A stretch of DNA of 17,726 nucleotides from Sulfurimonas sp. GTDB lineage: Bacteria > Campylobacterota > Campylobacteria > Campylobacterales > Sulfurimonadaceae. Positions within the stretch are counted from its first letter, which is position 1; each line of letters starts with the position of its first letter. Under the pieces are notes generated by a model. That model made no database searches, had not been told where the DNA came from, and saw only the letters and a list, made by a program, of their open reading frames with translations. Of this stretch, positions 1 to 7,778 are shown piece after piece. Made by a program: the position numbers and the translations under genes. The stretch is from contig JAKISR010000040.1 in the NCBI GenBank assembly GCA_021648465.1, positions 1 through 17,726 of the forward strand, in the 5' to 3' direction.

Positions 1-39
1 TTTTAACTGTGTTGAAAATTTAGCCATTTTCCTACTCAT
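1..39 (-). CDS. Start of an unidentified leftward gene (only 13 codons in window)
   Basis: A leftward reading frame begins with ATG at 39-37 (MSRKMAKFS...) and is open to the window edge. The start is supported by a good Shine-Dalgarno sequence, GAGGG, about 8 bases upstream (complement of roughly 47-51). A second ATG at codon 5 is possible but sits farther from the ribosome site. Too little protein is visible to name a family. The call rests only on start codon, ribosome site and the absence of a stop, so it could be chance. Confidence 0.4.
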   Translation of the reverse strand, partial: MSRKMAKFSTQLK

Positions 40-166
40 ATTTATACCCTCACTTTTATTGTTTAATTTTACTCTTTTGAGAATTAAACTTTACAAAAAG
101 TTGTTTGATTTTCTTGGGGTAGTATATAATTAACTGCTTTTTTCTTAAAAATATATTTACATTTGC
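40..166. promoter_or_regulatory. Intergenic leader region with an AT-rich hairpin and a weak leftward -10
   Basis: This gap separates the stop of the 167-943 gene from the start at 39. It holds a perfect 8-base inverted repeat, GTTTAATT at 61-68 and AATTAAAC at 82-89, with a 13-base loop. On the minus strand TATACT (complement of 121-126) could be a -10 box for the gene starting at 39, which would place the hairpin in its 5' leader. There is no U-tract next to the stem, so it is not a clear terminator. No small gene or RNA is recognisable. Confidence 0.25.
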
Positions 167-943
167 TCATCCAATTTTTACTATTGTTGGAGGGTATGTT
201 GAAAAAGCTTTTTTAAATGCATTTGCTCTAATATCTTTAAGTTTTCCATTTGCAATAGTGGGTAGAAAATATGCTCTTTCTTGACTCTCATTTGCATCAT
301 AATTATTATCATGCATAAAAGCAATATTTTTACCAAGTTTTTTTACTTGCTGTGATAATGCTCTAGCATAAATAATTATTGCTTTATGATGTCTATCATA
401 TTTATTCCCAGAAGCAAAAAAAACAAATTTTCCACTTAATCTGATATTTGGTATATCTTGATAGTTTAGTTGTTTATCATAACGAGTGAGTTGATTGCTC
501 CAATACCTGTCTAAATCAGCATCAAACTCTTCTAAGATAGGTGTTGGTTCAATATTTGCTTTATTAAGCGAAAAGAGATATTTTACTTCTATAAGTTTTC
601 CTCTATATCCATCTTTAATAGCAGATGAAAAAAGCCCACAGCTTTTATCAAATTCTAGTTCTGTAAATTCATCATTAAATTCATATTTTTGAGACTCTAA
701 AGTTGAATCATTATTAAAGCCAACAGGGGTAATTGTTGGATTATATAAAAAGATAGTTCCCAAAACATTTTTACGTTTTTTTATAAGCATCTGTTTTAAT
801 TTAGATACATTAATTACTTCATTATTTTCTGGAATATATAAATATTGTTCTTTTATATATTCTAAATCAAGACTTGTTGAAAATTTTCCAAATACTTGCA
901 CATTAAATCCTATAATATTTGTCCGAATTATACTATAATTCAT
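167..943 (-). CDS. Hypothetical protein, 258 aa, family not recognised
   Basis: I do not recognise this protein. It has no hydrophobic N-terminal segment or membrane helix, so it is probably cytoplasmic. It is mixed alpha/beta in character, with a charged middle (around residues 85-150) and a C-terminal part containing ASGNKYDRHHKA and the acidic HDNNYDANESQERA stretch. Nothing clearly matches a catalytic motif. The start at 943 has no Shine-Dalgarno sequence and lies one base from the start of the divergent hydrolase gene, so the mRNA may be leaderless or the true start may be internal (Met47 is the next Met). The downstream gap shows no convincing terminator. Confidence 0.7.
   Translation of the reverse strand: MNYSIIRTNIIGFNVQVFGKFSTSLDLEYIKEQYLYIPENNEVINVSKLKQMLIKKRKNVLGTIFLYNPTITPVGFNNDSTLESQKYEFNDEFTELEFDKSCGLFSSAIKDGYRGKLIEVKYLFSLNKANIEPTPILEEFDADLDRYWSNQLTRYDKQLNYQDIPNIRLSGKFVFFASGNKYDRHHKAIIIYARALSQQVKKLGKNIAFMHDNNYDANESQERAYFLPTIANGKLKDIRANAFKKAFSTYPPTIVKIG
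911..939 (+). promoter_or_regulatory. Candidate -10 boxes for the rightward hydrolase gene
   Basis: TATAAT occurs at 911-916 and again at 934-939, both inside the first codons of the leftward gene and just ahead of the rightward start at 945. The second would put transcription start at or next to the ATG, giving a leaderless message. No -35 match is seen at the usual spacing, which is common for Campylobacterota vegetative promoters. In DNA this AT-rich the hexamers could be chance. Confidence 0.25.
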
Positions 944-944
944 T

Positions 945-1739
945 ATGATGTACGCACTATTTTTATTTTTTACTTTTGCAGTTTTACTTTTTGTATTTTA
1001 TCATATGCAGCATTTTATGATGTTTTCTCCCACATATAGTAGAAGTGAAGAGTTAGATGATGATTTTGAGATTTTAAATATTATTGCAGATGATGGTACT
1101 AAACTTGAAGGTGTTGTGTATGAACCAGAGCAAATGCATAGAAAGCTTGCTGATACAGACTCAACACTTCTTTTTTTTGGTGGTCGCTCACAAGATAGTG
1201 TGGGACTTATAAAAAAACTTTCTACACTCTATCCACACACAAGAATAATAGCATTTAATTATCGTTCATATGGTAAAAGTGATGGTGTATTAAATGAAAA
1301 AAATATGTTAGAAGATGGACTTAAAATTGCGGAAATAATTGAGAGAAATTATGGAAATTTTTATATTTTGGGTTTTTCATTGGGTTCAGGTGTTGCTTCA
1401 TATATTGCTAGTAAAGTTTATGTTAAAGGAGTATTTTTAATATCTCCATTTGAATCAATTGCACTACTTATTAAAAATAAATATGGATGCTATATACCTT
1501 GGTTTTTAAAACATAAACTTGAAATAAATAAATTTGTGAAAAATATTGATTCTAAAACATATGTATTTGCTAGTAAACATGATGAAGTGATATATGTACA
1601 TAATACTAGAAACTTAAAAGAAAGTGTTAAAAACTTAACTTTGTACAAAGAGCTTGAAAACTTATCTCATAGAGAATTACTTTGGGATAAAAAAGTTGTT
1701 GATGAGATTAATAATATTATCTACGAAGGAGTTAAATAA
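945..1739 (+). CDS. Membrane-anchored alpha/beta hydrolase (Bem46/YfhR-like)
   Basis: This is a serine hydrolase of the alpha/beta fold. Residues 3-20 form one hydrophobic helix, probably an inner-membrane anchor or uncleaved signal. The nucleophile elbow is GFSLGS with Ser145. The likely acid is Asp213 in KHDEV and the base is His242 in LSHREL, in correct order. The NYRSYGKSDG stretch at 105-114 is typical of Bem46/YfhR-type hydrolases; LFFGG at 76-80 is a likely oxyanion-loop region. The substrate cannot be predicted. The gene overlaps the next by one base (TAATG), so the two are probably cotranscribed. No Shine-Dalgarno sequence precedes the start, and codon 2 is also ATG. Confidence 0.85.
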   Translation: MMYALFLFFTFAVLLFVFYHMQHFMMFSPTYSRSEELDDDFEILNIIADDGTKLEGVVYEPEQMHRKLADTDSTLLFFGGRSQDSVGLIKKLSTLYPHTRIIAFNYRSYGKSDGVLNEKNMLEDGLKIAEIIERNYGNFYILGFSLGSGVASYIASKVYVKGVFLISPFESIALLIKNKYGCYIPWFLKHKLEINKFVKNIDSKTYVFASKHDEVIYVHNTRNLKESVKNLTLYKELENLSHRELLWDKKVVDEINNIIYEGVK

Positions 1740-2494
1740 TGGAAATAGGGTTTTTTTTCAAAAATCTTATAACTTATTTTATTGAACCTTTTGGTTTGAT
1801 TTTATCATTTTTTGCTTTAGGTATCTTGTTTTTATTTTTAAATAAAAATTCTCTAGCAAAAATATTTATCGCTATATCTTTTTGTTTTTTATTACTATTT
1901 TCAAACTCAGCATTTTCAAATTATCTTATACAAAACTTAGAAAATCAATATCAGAAATATGATTATAAACAAAATATAAAATATATTCATGTCCTTGGCT
2001 CAGGGCATAATAATGATGAAAATCAACCTATTAGTTCAAGATTAGATGGAGCAGGAATAAAAAGGGTAATAGAGGGGATAACAATCCATTTTAAAACATC
2101 AAATTCAAAACTTATTTTTACAGGTTATGGTAGTGATAGTAATATTTCAAGTGCAAAGATGAATGCTAAACTAGCTATGAACCTAGGTGTGAATAAAAAA
2201 AATATTATTATAGGTGAAAAACCAAAAGATACTAAAGAAGAAGCTATTTTTGCAAAAAATTTTATTGGTAGTGAGTCTTTTGTATTGGTTACATCAGCAA
2301 CTCATATGCCAAGGGCTATGATATTATTTAAATCTTTAGGTTTAAATCCAATTGCTGCACCTACAAGTTTTTATAAAAAAGAAATCAATGGTTATTTAAC
2401 TGCTCCAAGTAATGATTCAATTAGCCGCTCAGCAATTGCAATACATGAGTATCTTGGAACTCTTTGGGTTAAAATTAAGAGTATTATAAATTAA
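1739..2494 (+). CDS. ElyC/YdcF-like DUF218 envelope protein
   Basis: The protein has two N-terminal membrane helices (about 17-34 and 38-56) followed by a soluble DUF218 domain, the same arrangement as E. coli ElyC, which affects the undecaprenyl lipid carrier and peptidoglycan assembly. Family motifs visible are VLGSGH (85-90), Ser-Ser-Arg near 101, FTGYG (127-131), KDTKEEA (163-169), VTSATHMPRA (184-193) and the C-terminal HEYLGTLW. Length, 251 aa, fits the family. A strong ribosome site (GAAGGAG) sits just before the start, which overlaps the upstream stop. It converges on truA with the two stop codons sharing TTAA. Calling it ElyC rather than another DUF218 member is inference. Confidence 0.8.
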   Translation: MEIGFFFKNLITYFIEPFGLILSFFALGILFLFLNKNSLAKIFIAISFCFLLLFSNSAFSNYLIQNLENQYQKYDYKQNIKYIHVLGSGHNNDENQPISSRLDGAGIKRVIEGITIHFKTSNSKLIFTGYGSDSNISSAKMNAKLAMNLGVNKKNIIIGEKPKDTKEEAIFAKNFIGSESFVLVTSATHMPRAMILFKSLGLNPIAAPTSFYKKEINGYLTAPSNDSISRSAIAIHEYLGTLWVKIKSIIN

Positions 2495-3201
2495 TATTTA
2501 ATCTTTGTGAGATATAAACCATTAAATTTTGCAGGTTTTATATTATAGTTTTTTTTACATTCAAGTTGATCTAAAATCTCGTTATCACTTAATTTTAAAA
2601 GTGCTCCAACCATAAGTCTAATTTGACCTCTTAAAAAACCATTTGCTTCAAAATTTAAAATTATATAATCTTTGTACTTATAAACAAAAGCTTTATAAAT
2701 TATTCTAATAGTAGAGTTTGTATCACTTCCGCTTTTCATAAAATATTTAAAATCATGTTCACCACAAAATAGTTTAATGTTTTTTTGTACTTCTTTAAGG
2801 TTTATATTATCTATAAAAGTTATAAAGTCATCTTCAAAGGGGTTACTTTTAGTATTTTTAATTATATACCTGTAAACTCTTTTTTTTGCGCTATATCTAG
2901 CATGAAAATCATCACTCACTTCTTTAATACTTTTAATTTTTATAGATTTTGGAAGCATCTCATTTAAAACATTTTCTAATTTTTTAAGATTATTCCAAAA
3001 AAGTGGTAAATCTATATGACAAACTTGTCCAGTGGCGTGAACTCCTTTGTCAGTTCTTCCACTTGCACAAATTTTTGAATTTATGTTAATCTTTTTTAAA
3101 ACATGTTCAAGGTTTCCAAGTATAGTGTTTGATGAGTTTTTTTGAGTTTGTGAGCCTAGGTAAGTGCTACCATCGTAGCTAATCATCAAAGCACATCTCA
3201 T
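2491..3201 (-). CDS. truA: tRNA pseudouridine synthase A
   Basis: TruA converts uridines 38-40 of the tRNA anticodon arm to pseudouridine in the cytoplasm. The catalytic motif GRTDKGVHA is at 48-56 with Asp51 as nucleophile. The N-terminal ISYDGSTYLGSQ and the KRVYRYII segment also match the family, and the C-terminal FLRGQIRLMVGAL block is typical. At 236 aa it is shorter than the E. coli enzyme (about 270). The usual GWQ after YDG reads GSQ, a variation I regard as tolerated. It is the last gene of the leftward run, six bases after the permease gene, and its stop overlaps that of the convergent DUF218 gene. Confidence 0.95.
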   Translation of the reverse strand: MRCALMISYDGSTYLGSQTQKNSSNTILGNLEHVLKKININSKICASGRTDKGVHATGQVCHIDLPLFWNNLKKLENVLNEMLPKSIKIKSIKEVSDDFHARYSAKKRVYRYIIKNTKSNPFEDDFITFIDNINLKEVQKNIKLFCGEHDFKYFMKSGSDTNSTIRIIYKAFVYKYKDYIILNFEANGFLRGQIRLMVGALLKLSDNEILDQLECKKNYNIKPAKFNGLYLTKIKY

Positions 3202-3207
3202 TATTTA

Positions 3208-4227
3208 TTAAAACTTTGAGACTATATATTTTTTATAAATTATATATGTAGTAACTAACCAAGAAATAATAAGAATAGGAATAGTAAATGGGGTTAAAGT
3301 ACTACTTAATCCTAAAGCAATAGAGTGATAAACTAATACAGCTAAAAAGATAAAAAGATAAACTTTTCCTTTTTGATGTCTAACATGCACTATCCCAATG
3401 CTAGCTACTAAAAATAGGCTTAAAATGGGGAAGAGGCTAAGTAAAATATTTGTCATTAACATTTTATTTTTTTTCTTAGATGCTATTTTAGAAAACCAAT
3501 ACTCCATTGGTGTTTTATATTTAATTAAAGAGGTTTGCATAGTATCATTTATAAACATAATTTTAAAATCTATCTGTGTAAATTTTTCTTTAGAATAACT
3601 ATACCCCTCTCCTGAAGTGAGTTTAAGTCTTAAAATACCATCATTATTTATTATTTGTGCTTTTTTTGCACCAATTAATACCTCTTCTTCTTGATTTTTA
3701 TTAAATAAAATAACATCAGAATAAGTTTCATCAGAATTTTCAGTTCCTATATATAATAACCATTCTCCAAATCTATGTCCAAATTCAGAGGCAGATAAAT
3801 TAAATTTTGCTTCACTTTTTTTATATGATATAAAATTTTTAGAGAGAACTTTAGCATGTGGAAATAATATAAAAAAGTTAAAGATAAGTATAATAGATAA
3901 AAATAAAGCAGGTTTAAACATAGTTTTTAATATCTCTATCGGTTTAATTCCAAGTGCAAAGAGTACAACTATTTCATTGTCATTTGATAACTTAAATAGC
4001 GTTAAAGTCGCTGCTATAAAAAATGAAAGAGGTAAAGTATAAAAAAGAAGTTCGGGAACTATAAAGAAAAATAGTTTAGCCATTTCCCAGATTGAGAGTT
4101 GTATAATTGCTGTATAGGTGGCTAGTTTTATAAGAAAAACTATAGAAGCTATAGAAAAAAGTGGTAAAAAAATTGATAAAAATATAACAGAAAGAGATTC
4201 TCTTACATATTTTTGTAGTATATTCAT
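3208..4227 (-). CDS. LptF/LptG (YjgP/YjgQ) family permease
   Basis: The architecture matches LptF/LptG transporter subunits: three or four N-terminal membrane helices (about 13-35, 55-80, 102-121), a periplasmic beta-rich domain (about 130-245), then three C-terminal helices (about 255-277, 288-306, 311-332). These proteins work with the LptB ATPase to extract lipopolysaccharide from the inner membrane. The family-typical coupling segment LSNDNEIVVLFALGIKPIEIL at 80-100 includes the conserved E and ALG. The 339 aa length is slightly below the usual 360. The sequence alone does not decide LptF from LptG; the partner subunit is not in the window. The start overlaps the upstream stop by one base. 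Confidence 0.85.
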   Translation of the reverse strand: MNILQKYVRESLSVIFLSIFLPLFSIASIVFLIKLATYTAIIQLSIWEMAKLFFFIVPELLFYTLPLSFFIAATLTLFKLSNDNEIVVLFALGIKPIEILKTMFKPALFLSIILIFNFFILFPHAKVLSKNFISYKKSEAKFNLSASEFGHRFGEWLLYIGTENSDETYSDVILFNKNQEEEVLIGAKKAQIINNDGILRLKLTSGEGYSYSKEKFTQIDFKIMFINDTMQTSLIKYKTPMEYWFSKIASKKKNKMLMTNILLSLFPILSLFLVASIGIVHVRHQKGKVYLFIFLAVLVYHSIALGLSSTLTPFTIPILIISWLVTTYIIYKKYIVSKF

Positions 4228-5045
4228 TAGTACAGTGCTTCTATATAAGTTAAAATATGAGAATCAAATATATATACTATAAATGTAGCTATTGCTAAAA
4301 AAGGAACAAAGGGGATGGTAATTGGTTCTTTTGATTTTGAAGTTAAAATCAGCATAATAGGGAGTGCTAAAATAGCTGATAAAAATATAGCAGCAAGAGC
4401 GAGTTTTATTCCTAAAAGAGCACCCATGGTAGCAGCTACCATTATATCACCTTCTCCCATTGCCTCTATAAATGGGTAAGTATGATAATTTTTAGTCCAA
4501 GGTGTTATAGTTTTATTTGCATACCTACGTGCTGAGGATGTTAAATAGTATGATAGTGAGAATCTAAGTAATGTAAAGCCCCCTGCAAAAAGTATAGCAT
4601 TTTGAAAGTTTGTAAAAATACCTTCAATATTCCAAGCACCAATAATTGCAAAAAATATTGCTAAAAGATTAAGAGAATCTGGAACCATTTTATATTTTAA
4701 ATCAATAACCGAGAGACAAAGAAGCATAAAAAAGCTAAGAGTTATAAAAATAATTGGGTAAGAAAAACCAAATTTATAAATAAGAGTTAAAAATAACAAA
4801 CCTGAAAACAGTTCAATTAAGGGATACTGTATTGAAATTTTAGAGTTACAAAAAGAGCATTTCCCCTTTAAAAATAACCATGATAATATTGGTATATTAT
4901 GCCAAGGTTTAAGTTTGTTTTTGCAGTTTGTACAATGAGAACCATTAAAAATCACACTTTCATCTTTTGGAATACGAAAAATTATTACATTTAAAAATGA
5001 GCCAACAGCAATACCAAATATAAAAGCTATAGCAAGTTCAATCAT
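4227..5045 (-). CDS. Type IV prepilin peptidase (PilD/GspO family)
   Basis: This inner-membrane aspartic protease cleaves and N-methylates type IV pilin-like preproteins used in pili, type II secretion or DNA uptake. Visible hallmarks are the N-terminal GSFLNVIIFRIP, two cysteine pairs CxxC at 38/41 and 63/66 (zinc site of the methylase domain), and the active-site aspartates Asp115 in IDLKYKMVPD and Asp200 in GEGD. Several hydrophobic helices surround them. The loop before GEGD is about 20 residues longer than I expect for the family (around 165-195). No pilin gene is in the window. The gene overlaps uppS by four bases (ATGA) and the permease gene by one. Confidence 0.92.
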   Translation of the reverse strand: MIELAIAFIFGIAVGSFLNVIIFRIPKDESVIFNGSHCTNCKNKLKPWHNIPILSWLFLKGKCSFCNSKISIQYPLIELFSGLLFLTLIYKFGFSYPIIFITLSFFMLLCLSVIDLKYKMVPDSLNLLAIFFAIIGAWNIEGIFTNFQNAILFAGGFTLLRFSLSYYLTSSARRYANKTITPWTKNYHTYPFIEAMGEGDIMVAATMGALLGIKLALAAIFLSAILALPIMLILTSKSKEPITIPFVPFLAIATFIVYIFDSHILTYIEALY

Positions 5046-5719
5046 TTTATTCCTCCAAATCGTCTTTCTATTTTTTTAAAATCTTTTAAAATTTTTTCTA
5101 AACTTTCCACTTTAAAATCTGGCCAAAGAGTATCAATAAAAAATATCTCTGCATAAGCAACTTGCCAAAGCAAAAAATTAGATAGTCTGTGGTCTCCACC
5201 TGTTCTTATAAGTAAATCTACACTATGTTTGCTATCGAGAGCATTTGATAACATAACTTCAGTTATACCATCATCGCAATCTTTTATTTTATTGACTGCT
5301 CTAATTATTTCATCTTGCGCACCATAATTAAGAGCAAGTGCTTGAACTAAACCATCACAATGAGCAGTTTTTTCTTGTATAGTTTGTATAGTTTTTTGTA
5401 AAGATTTTGAAAATGCTCTTAAATCGCCTATTGGCTCAAAACGAATATTATTTCTAATATATGTATTTAGCTCATTTTTTAAGTATTTTTCTAAAAGTTT
5501 CATTAAAAACTCAACTTCTAGTCTAGGTCTTTTCCAATTTTCGGTTGAAAAGGCATAAAGTGTTAATCTTTCTATATCTTTTGCATTTGAGCAAAATGTT
5601 GTTATCTCCTTAACTATTTTTGCTCCAGCTTCATGTCCCTGAACTCTTTTTTTTCCTTTAAGTTCAGCCCAGCGACCATTTCCATCCATTATAATTGCTA
5701 TATGTCTTGCTTTGTTCAT
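5042..5719 (-). CDS. uppS: Undecaprenyl diphosphate synthase (cis-prenyltransferase)
   Basis: UppS condenses isopentenyl diphosphate onto farnesyl diphosphate to make the C55 carrier for peptidoglycan and surface polysaccharides. The signature IAIIMDGNGRWA (7-18) contains Asp12, which binds diphosphate through magnesium; GHEAG (28-32), YAFSTENWKRP (55-65) and the C-terminal IRTGGDHRLSNFLLWQ (171-186, with Arg172 and Arg178) complete the active site. Length 225 aa is typical for the bacterial enzyme. The start overlaps the upstream stop by four bases (ATGA), so translation is probably coupled. Confidence 0.97.
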   Translation of the reverse strand: MNKARHIAIIMDGNGRWAELKGKKRVQGHEAGAKIVKEITTFCSNAKDIERLTLYAFSTENWKRPRLEVEFLMKLLEKYLKNELNTYIRNNIRFEPIGDLRAFSKSLQKTIQTIQEKTAHCDGLVQALALNYGAQDEIIRAVNKIKDCDDGITEVMLSNALDSKHSVDLLIRTGGDHRLSNFLLWQVAYAEIFFIDTLWPDFKVESLEKILKDFKKIERRFGGIK

Positions 5720-6462
5720 ATACTTATGTCCAATATAGAGTTTATATTTGTATTATAAAGAGGCTCAATTTCACCAACAACAGATATATCAACTTTGTAA
5801 GATATATTTTTTATATCACGTTGTAAAAATTGTTTAGTTTTCTCAAACGCAACGTTTAAATTTATAGATACATTTGAATTATTAAAAAGTAATATACCAG
5901 ATATTGGTCCTAAAAATTCAAGCGCTGCATAAAAATCTATTTGAGTCTTTTTTGATTTCTTATTGTACCTTTTTTTAAATTGTAAAATAGAAAAATAATT
6001 ATGATAATTTATAGGAATTGTCATTGTTTGATTCTGAAGAGACAACAATAGTGTTGAATTACTTATAAATTCCTCTTTTGATGTTGAATTTGCTAAATTT
6101 TGTAATAAATCTTGTTTTAGTATATTTTGTGGTTTTTTAGAATTTAAAATAGTTTGTAAATCTTTTAAGGAAAACTCCACATAAGAATTTTGTAAATTTT
6201 TAAGAAGTAAAGGTTGTTTTAAAAGCTGTGAGAGTTTTGGTGTAGAATTTTTTAAATTTGTCATTTGTGCCCAATATTTTACCCCTTCGCTTAGAGGTTT
6301 TTCACTTTGAGCTGTTAGTGTTTTATTATCCAATAGTATTGTATATTTTGAATTACCTAAAGATTTTAAAATATTAACAGTTGCTAATTTTATAGCTGCT
6401 TTTGCTTCATTTGGGTTAGTAGTAAGAAGTTTTGCTAAAGAGCTTAACTGTGATATATTCAT
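5716..6462 (-). CDS. Hypothetical protein with FliK-like (hook-length control) features
   Basis: The 248 aa protein lacks membrane helices and is rich in Lys, Asn, Ser and Leu. Near the N-terminus YTILLDNKTLTAQSEKPLSEG (40-60) resembles the short beta domain found ahead of FliK-type C-termini. Near the C-terminus LEFLGPISGILLFNN (182-196) followed by an amphipathic region and QFLQRDIKN resembles the Flg_hook domain, where a beta hairpin precedes a helix. FliK-type proteins set hook length and switch flagellar export. The overall match is weak and by eye, so this is a hypothesis. It overlaps coaBC and uppS by four bases on each side, so it must be coexpressed with them. Confidence 0.6.
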   Translation of the reverse strand: MNISQLSSLAKLLTTNPNEAKAAIKLATVNILKSLGNSKYTILLDNKTLTAQSEKPLSEGVKYWAQMTNLKNSTPKLSQLLKQPLLLKNLQNSYVEFSLKDLQTILNSKKPQNILKQDLLQNLANSTSKEEFISNSTLLLSLQNQTMTIPINYHNYFSILQFKKRYNKKSKKTQIDFYAALEFLGPISGILLFNNSNVSINLNVAFEKTKQFLQRDIKNISYKVDISVVGEIEPLYNTNINSILDISI

Positions 6463-7727
6463 AAACTCTTTGCATACTCTAAAATATTAAAAGATACACT
6501 TAGCTTATCTGACTCTGGAATTGATTCTATTTTATCAGGAAGAATAAACTCTATCTTATTTGTATCTGTACCAAAACTTGAAGAATCTTTTAAAATATTT
6601 AAACAAACTGCATCTACATCTTTCTCATCTATCATTTTTGAAGCATTTGTTATTGCGTTTTTTTCGTCCATTTCTGCTTTAAATCCAATAGTTGTAATAT
6701 CTGTTTTATCAATTTGATTTAATATATCAATATTTTGTTTTAGTTTTAAATCCCATGTATCACCAAGAGTTTCTTTTTTTAATTTGCCATCTTGTGCGTA
6801 TGCTGGTATATAGTCACTAACTGCTGCAATCATAAAAAGATATGGTTTTTTTTGAATCAGGTGAATCTGTTCATCTCTCATAAGAGTGGCTTTAGAGAGT
6901 TTTCCTTTTTTAGCAACCCTAATAGAATCTGATAAATACTCAAGCATTTCACTTGAGCTTTCTACATCAATTGTATATAAATCTTCTGGTAAATCAGAAT
7001 CAAATTTTGTAGAGATTAGATTTACATCAGCACCTTTACAATAAAGTGCAGTAGCTAAGGAAGAAGCCATTTTCCCACTTGAATAATTAGATAAATAACG
7101 TACATCATCTATCTTTTCAATTGTACTACCACCGGTAATTATAACTCTTCTATCTTCCCAGAATGTATCTTTTAAAAGTTCTTTTGCAGAGTGCCAAAAT
7201 ATATTTAGTGGTTCAGCCATAGCACCATTACCGATTGTTTTGCAAGCTAACTCTTTTGTTTGTGTTTCTATAATTTTATAATTAGCGATTGCTAACATTT
7301 TAAGATTTGCTTTTGTTAAAGGATTCTCTAGCATATTAGTATTTGCAGATGGTGCAATAAGTTTTATATTTGGATATGCTAAAGCGGTTTGAAGTAGTAT
7401 ATTATCAGCTATTGCATTTGCTAACTTTGCTATAGTATTTGCAGTGGCAGGAGCTATTAAAAATAAATCTGCCCATTCTCCAATCTTAATATGATTATGA
7501 GTATTTGCCCAAGATTCAGTTGTATTATCAAGTACTTTATTGTAAGAAAGTGTTTCAAAAGTGAGTGGAGTAACAAATTTTTTAGATTCCTCACTCATTA
7601 TAATTTTTACTTCTGCTCCAGCTTTAACAAACAATCTAATTAACTCTAATGATTTATAGATAGCAATTGAACCAGTAACAGCTAAAAGAATTTTTTTATT
7701 TTTTAGTAAATCTGATGGAATAAACAT
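6459..7727 (-). CDS. coaBC: Bifunctional phosphopantothenoylcysteine decarboxylase / phosphopantothenate-cysteine ligase
   Basis: CoaBC (Dfp) carries out two successive steps of coenzyme A synthesis: joining cysteine to phosphopantothenate, then decarboxylating the product with FMN. The CoaC half (1-180) shows the flavoprotein start LAVTGSIAIYKS, His79 before IKIGEWADLFLIAPATANT, Asn129 in APSANTNM, and Cys162 in ELACKTIGNGAMAEP (usual GRMAEP is GAMAEP here). The CoaB half shows VIITGGSTIEKIDDVRYLS followed by NYSSGKM, AAVSDYIPA, and GKLKK with Lys315. About 20 charged residues (270-293) are inserted before AAVSDY compared with E. coli. AAGG eight to ten bases upstream supports the start at 7727. 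Confidence 0.96.
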   Translation of the reverse strand: MFIPSDLLKNKKILLAVTGSIAIYKSLELIRLFVKAGAEVKIIMSEESKKFVTPLTFETLSYNKVLDNTTESWANTHNHIKIGEWADLFLIAPATANTIAKLANAIADNILLQTALAYPNIKLIAPSANTNMLENPLTKANLKMLAIANYKIIETQTKELACKTIGNGAMAEPLNIFWHSAKELLKDTFWEDRRVIITGGSTIEKIDDVRYLSNYSSGKMASSLATALYCKGADVNLISTKFDSDLPEDLYTIDVESSSEMLEYLSDSIRVAKKGKLSKATLMRDEQIHLIQKKPYLFMIAAVSDYIPAYAQDGKLKKETLGDTWDLKLKQNIDILNQIDKTDITTIGFKAEMDEKNAITNASKMIDEKDVDAVCLNILKDSSSFGTDTNKIEFILPDKIESIPESDKLSVSFNILEYAKSL

Positions 7728-7778
7728 TGTAAACCTTATAATATTTGTATTATTTTATCATAAAAGGCTTATAAGTTA
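7728..7778 (-). promoter_or_regulatory. Short gap upstream of coaBC with possible -10
   Basis: The 51 bases hold TATGAT on the minus strand (complement of 7757-7762), which could be a -10 box with a start near 7750 and a leader of about 23 bases carrying the AAGG ribosome site. A second AT hexamer, TATTAT, overlaps the ribosome site. No -35 match and no clear terminator for the upstream EAL-HDOD gene are visible, so read-through into coaBC is also possible. Confidence 0.3.
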
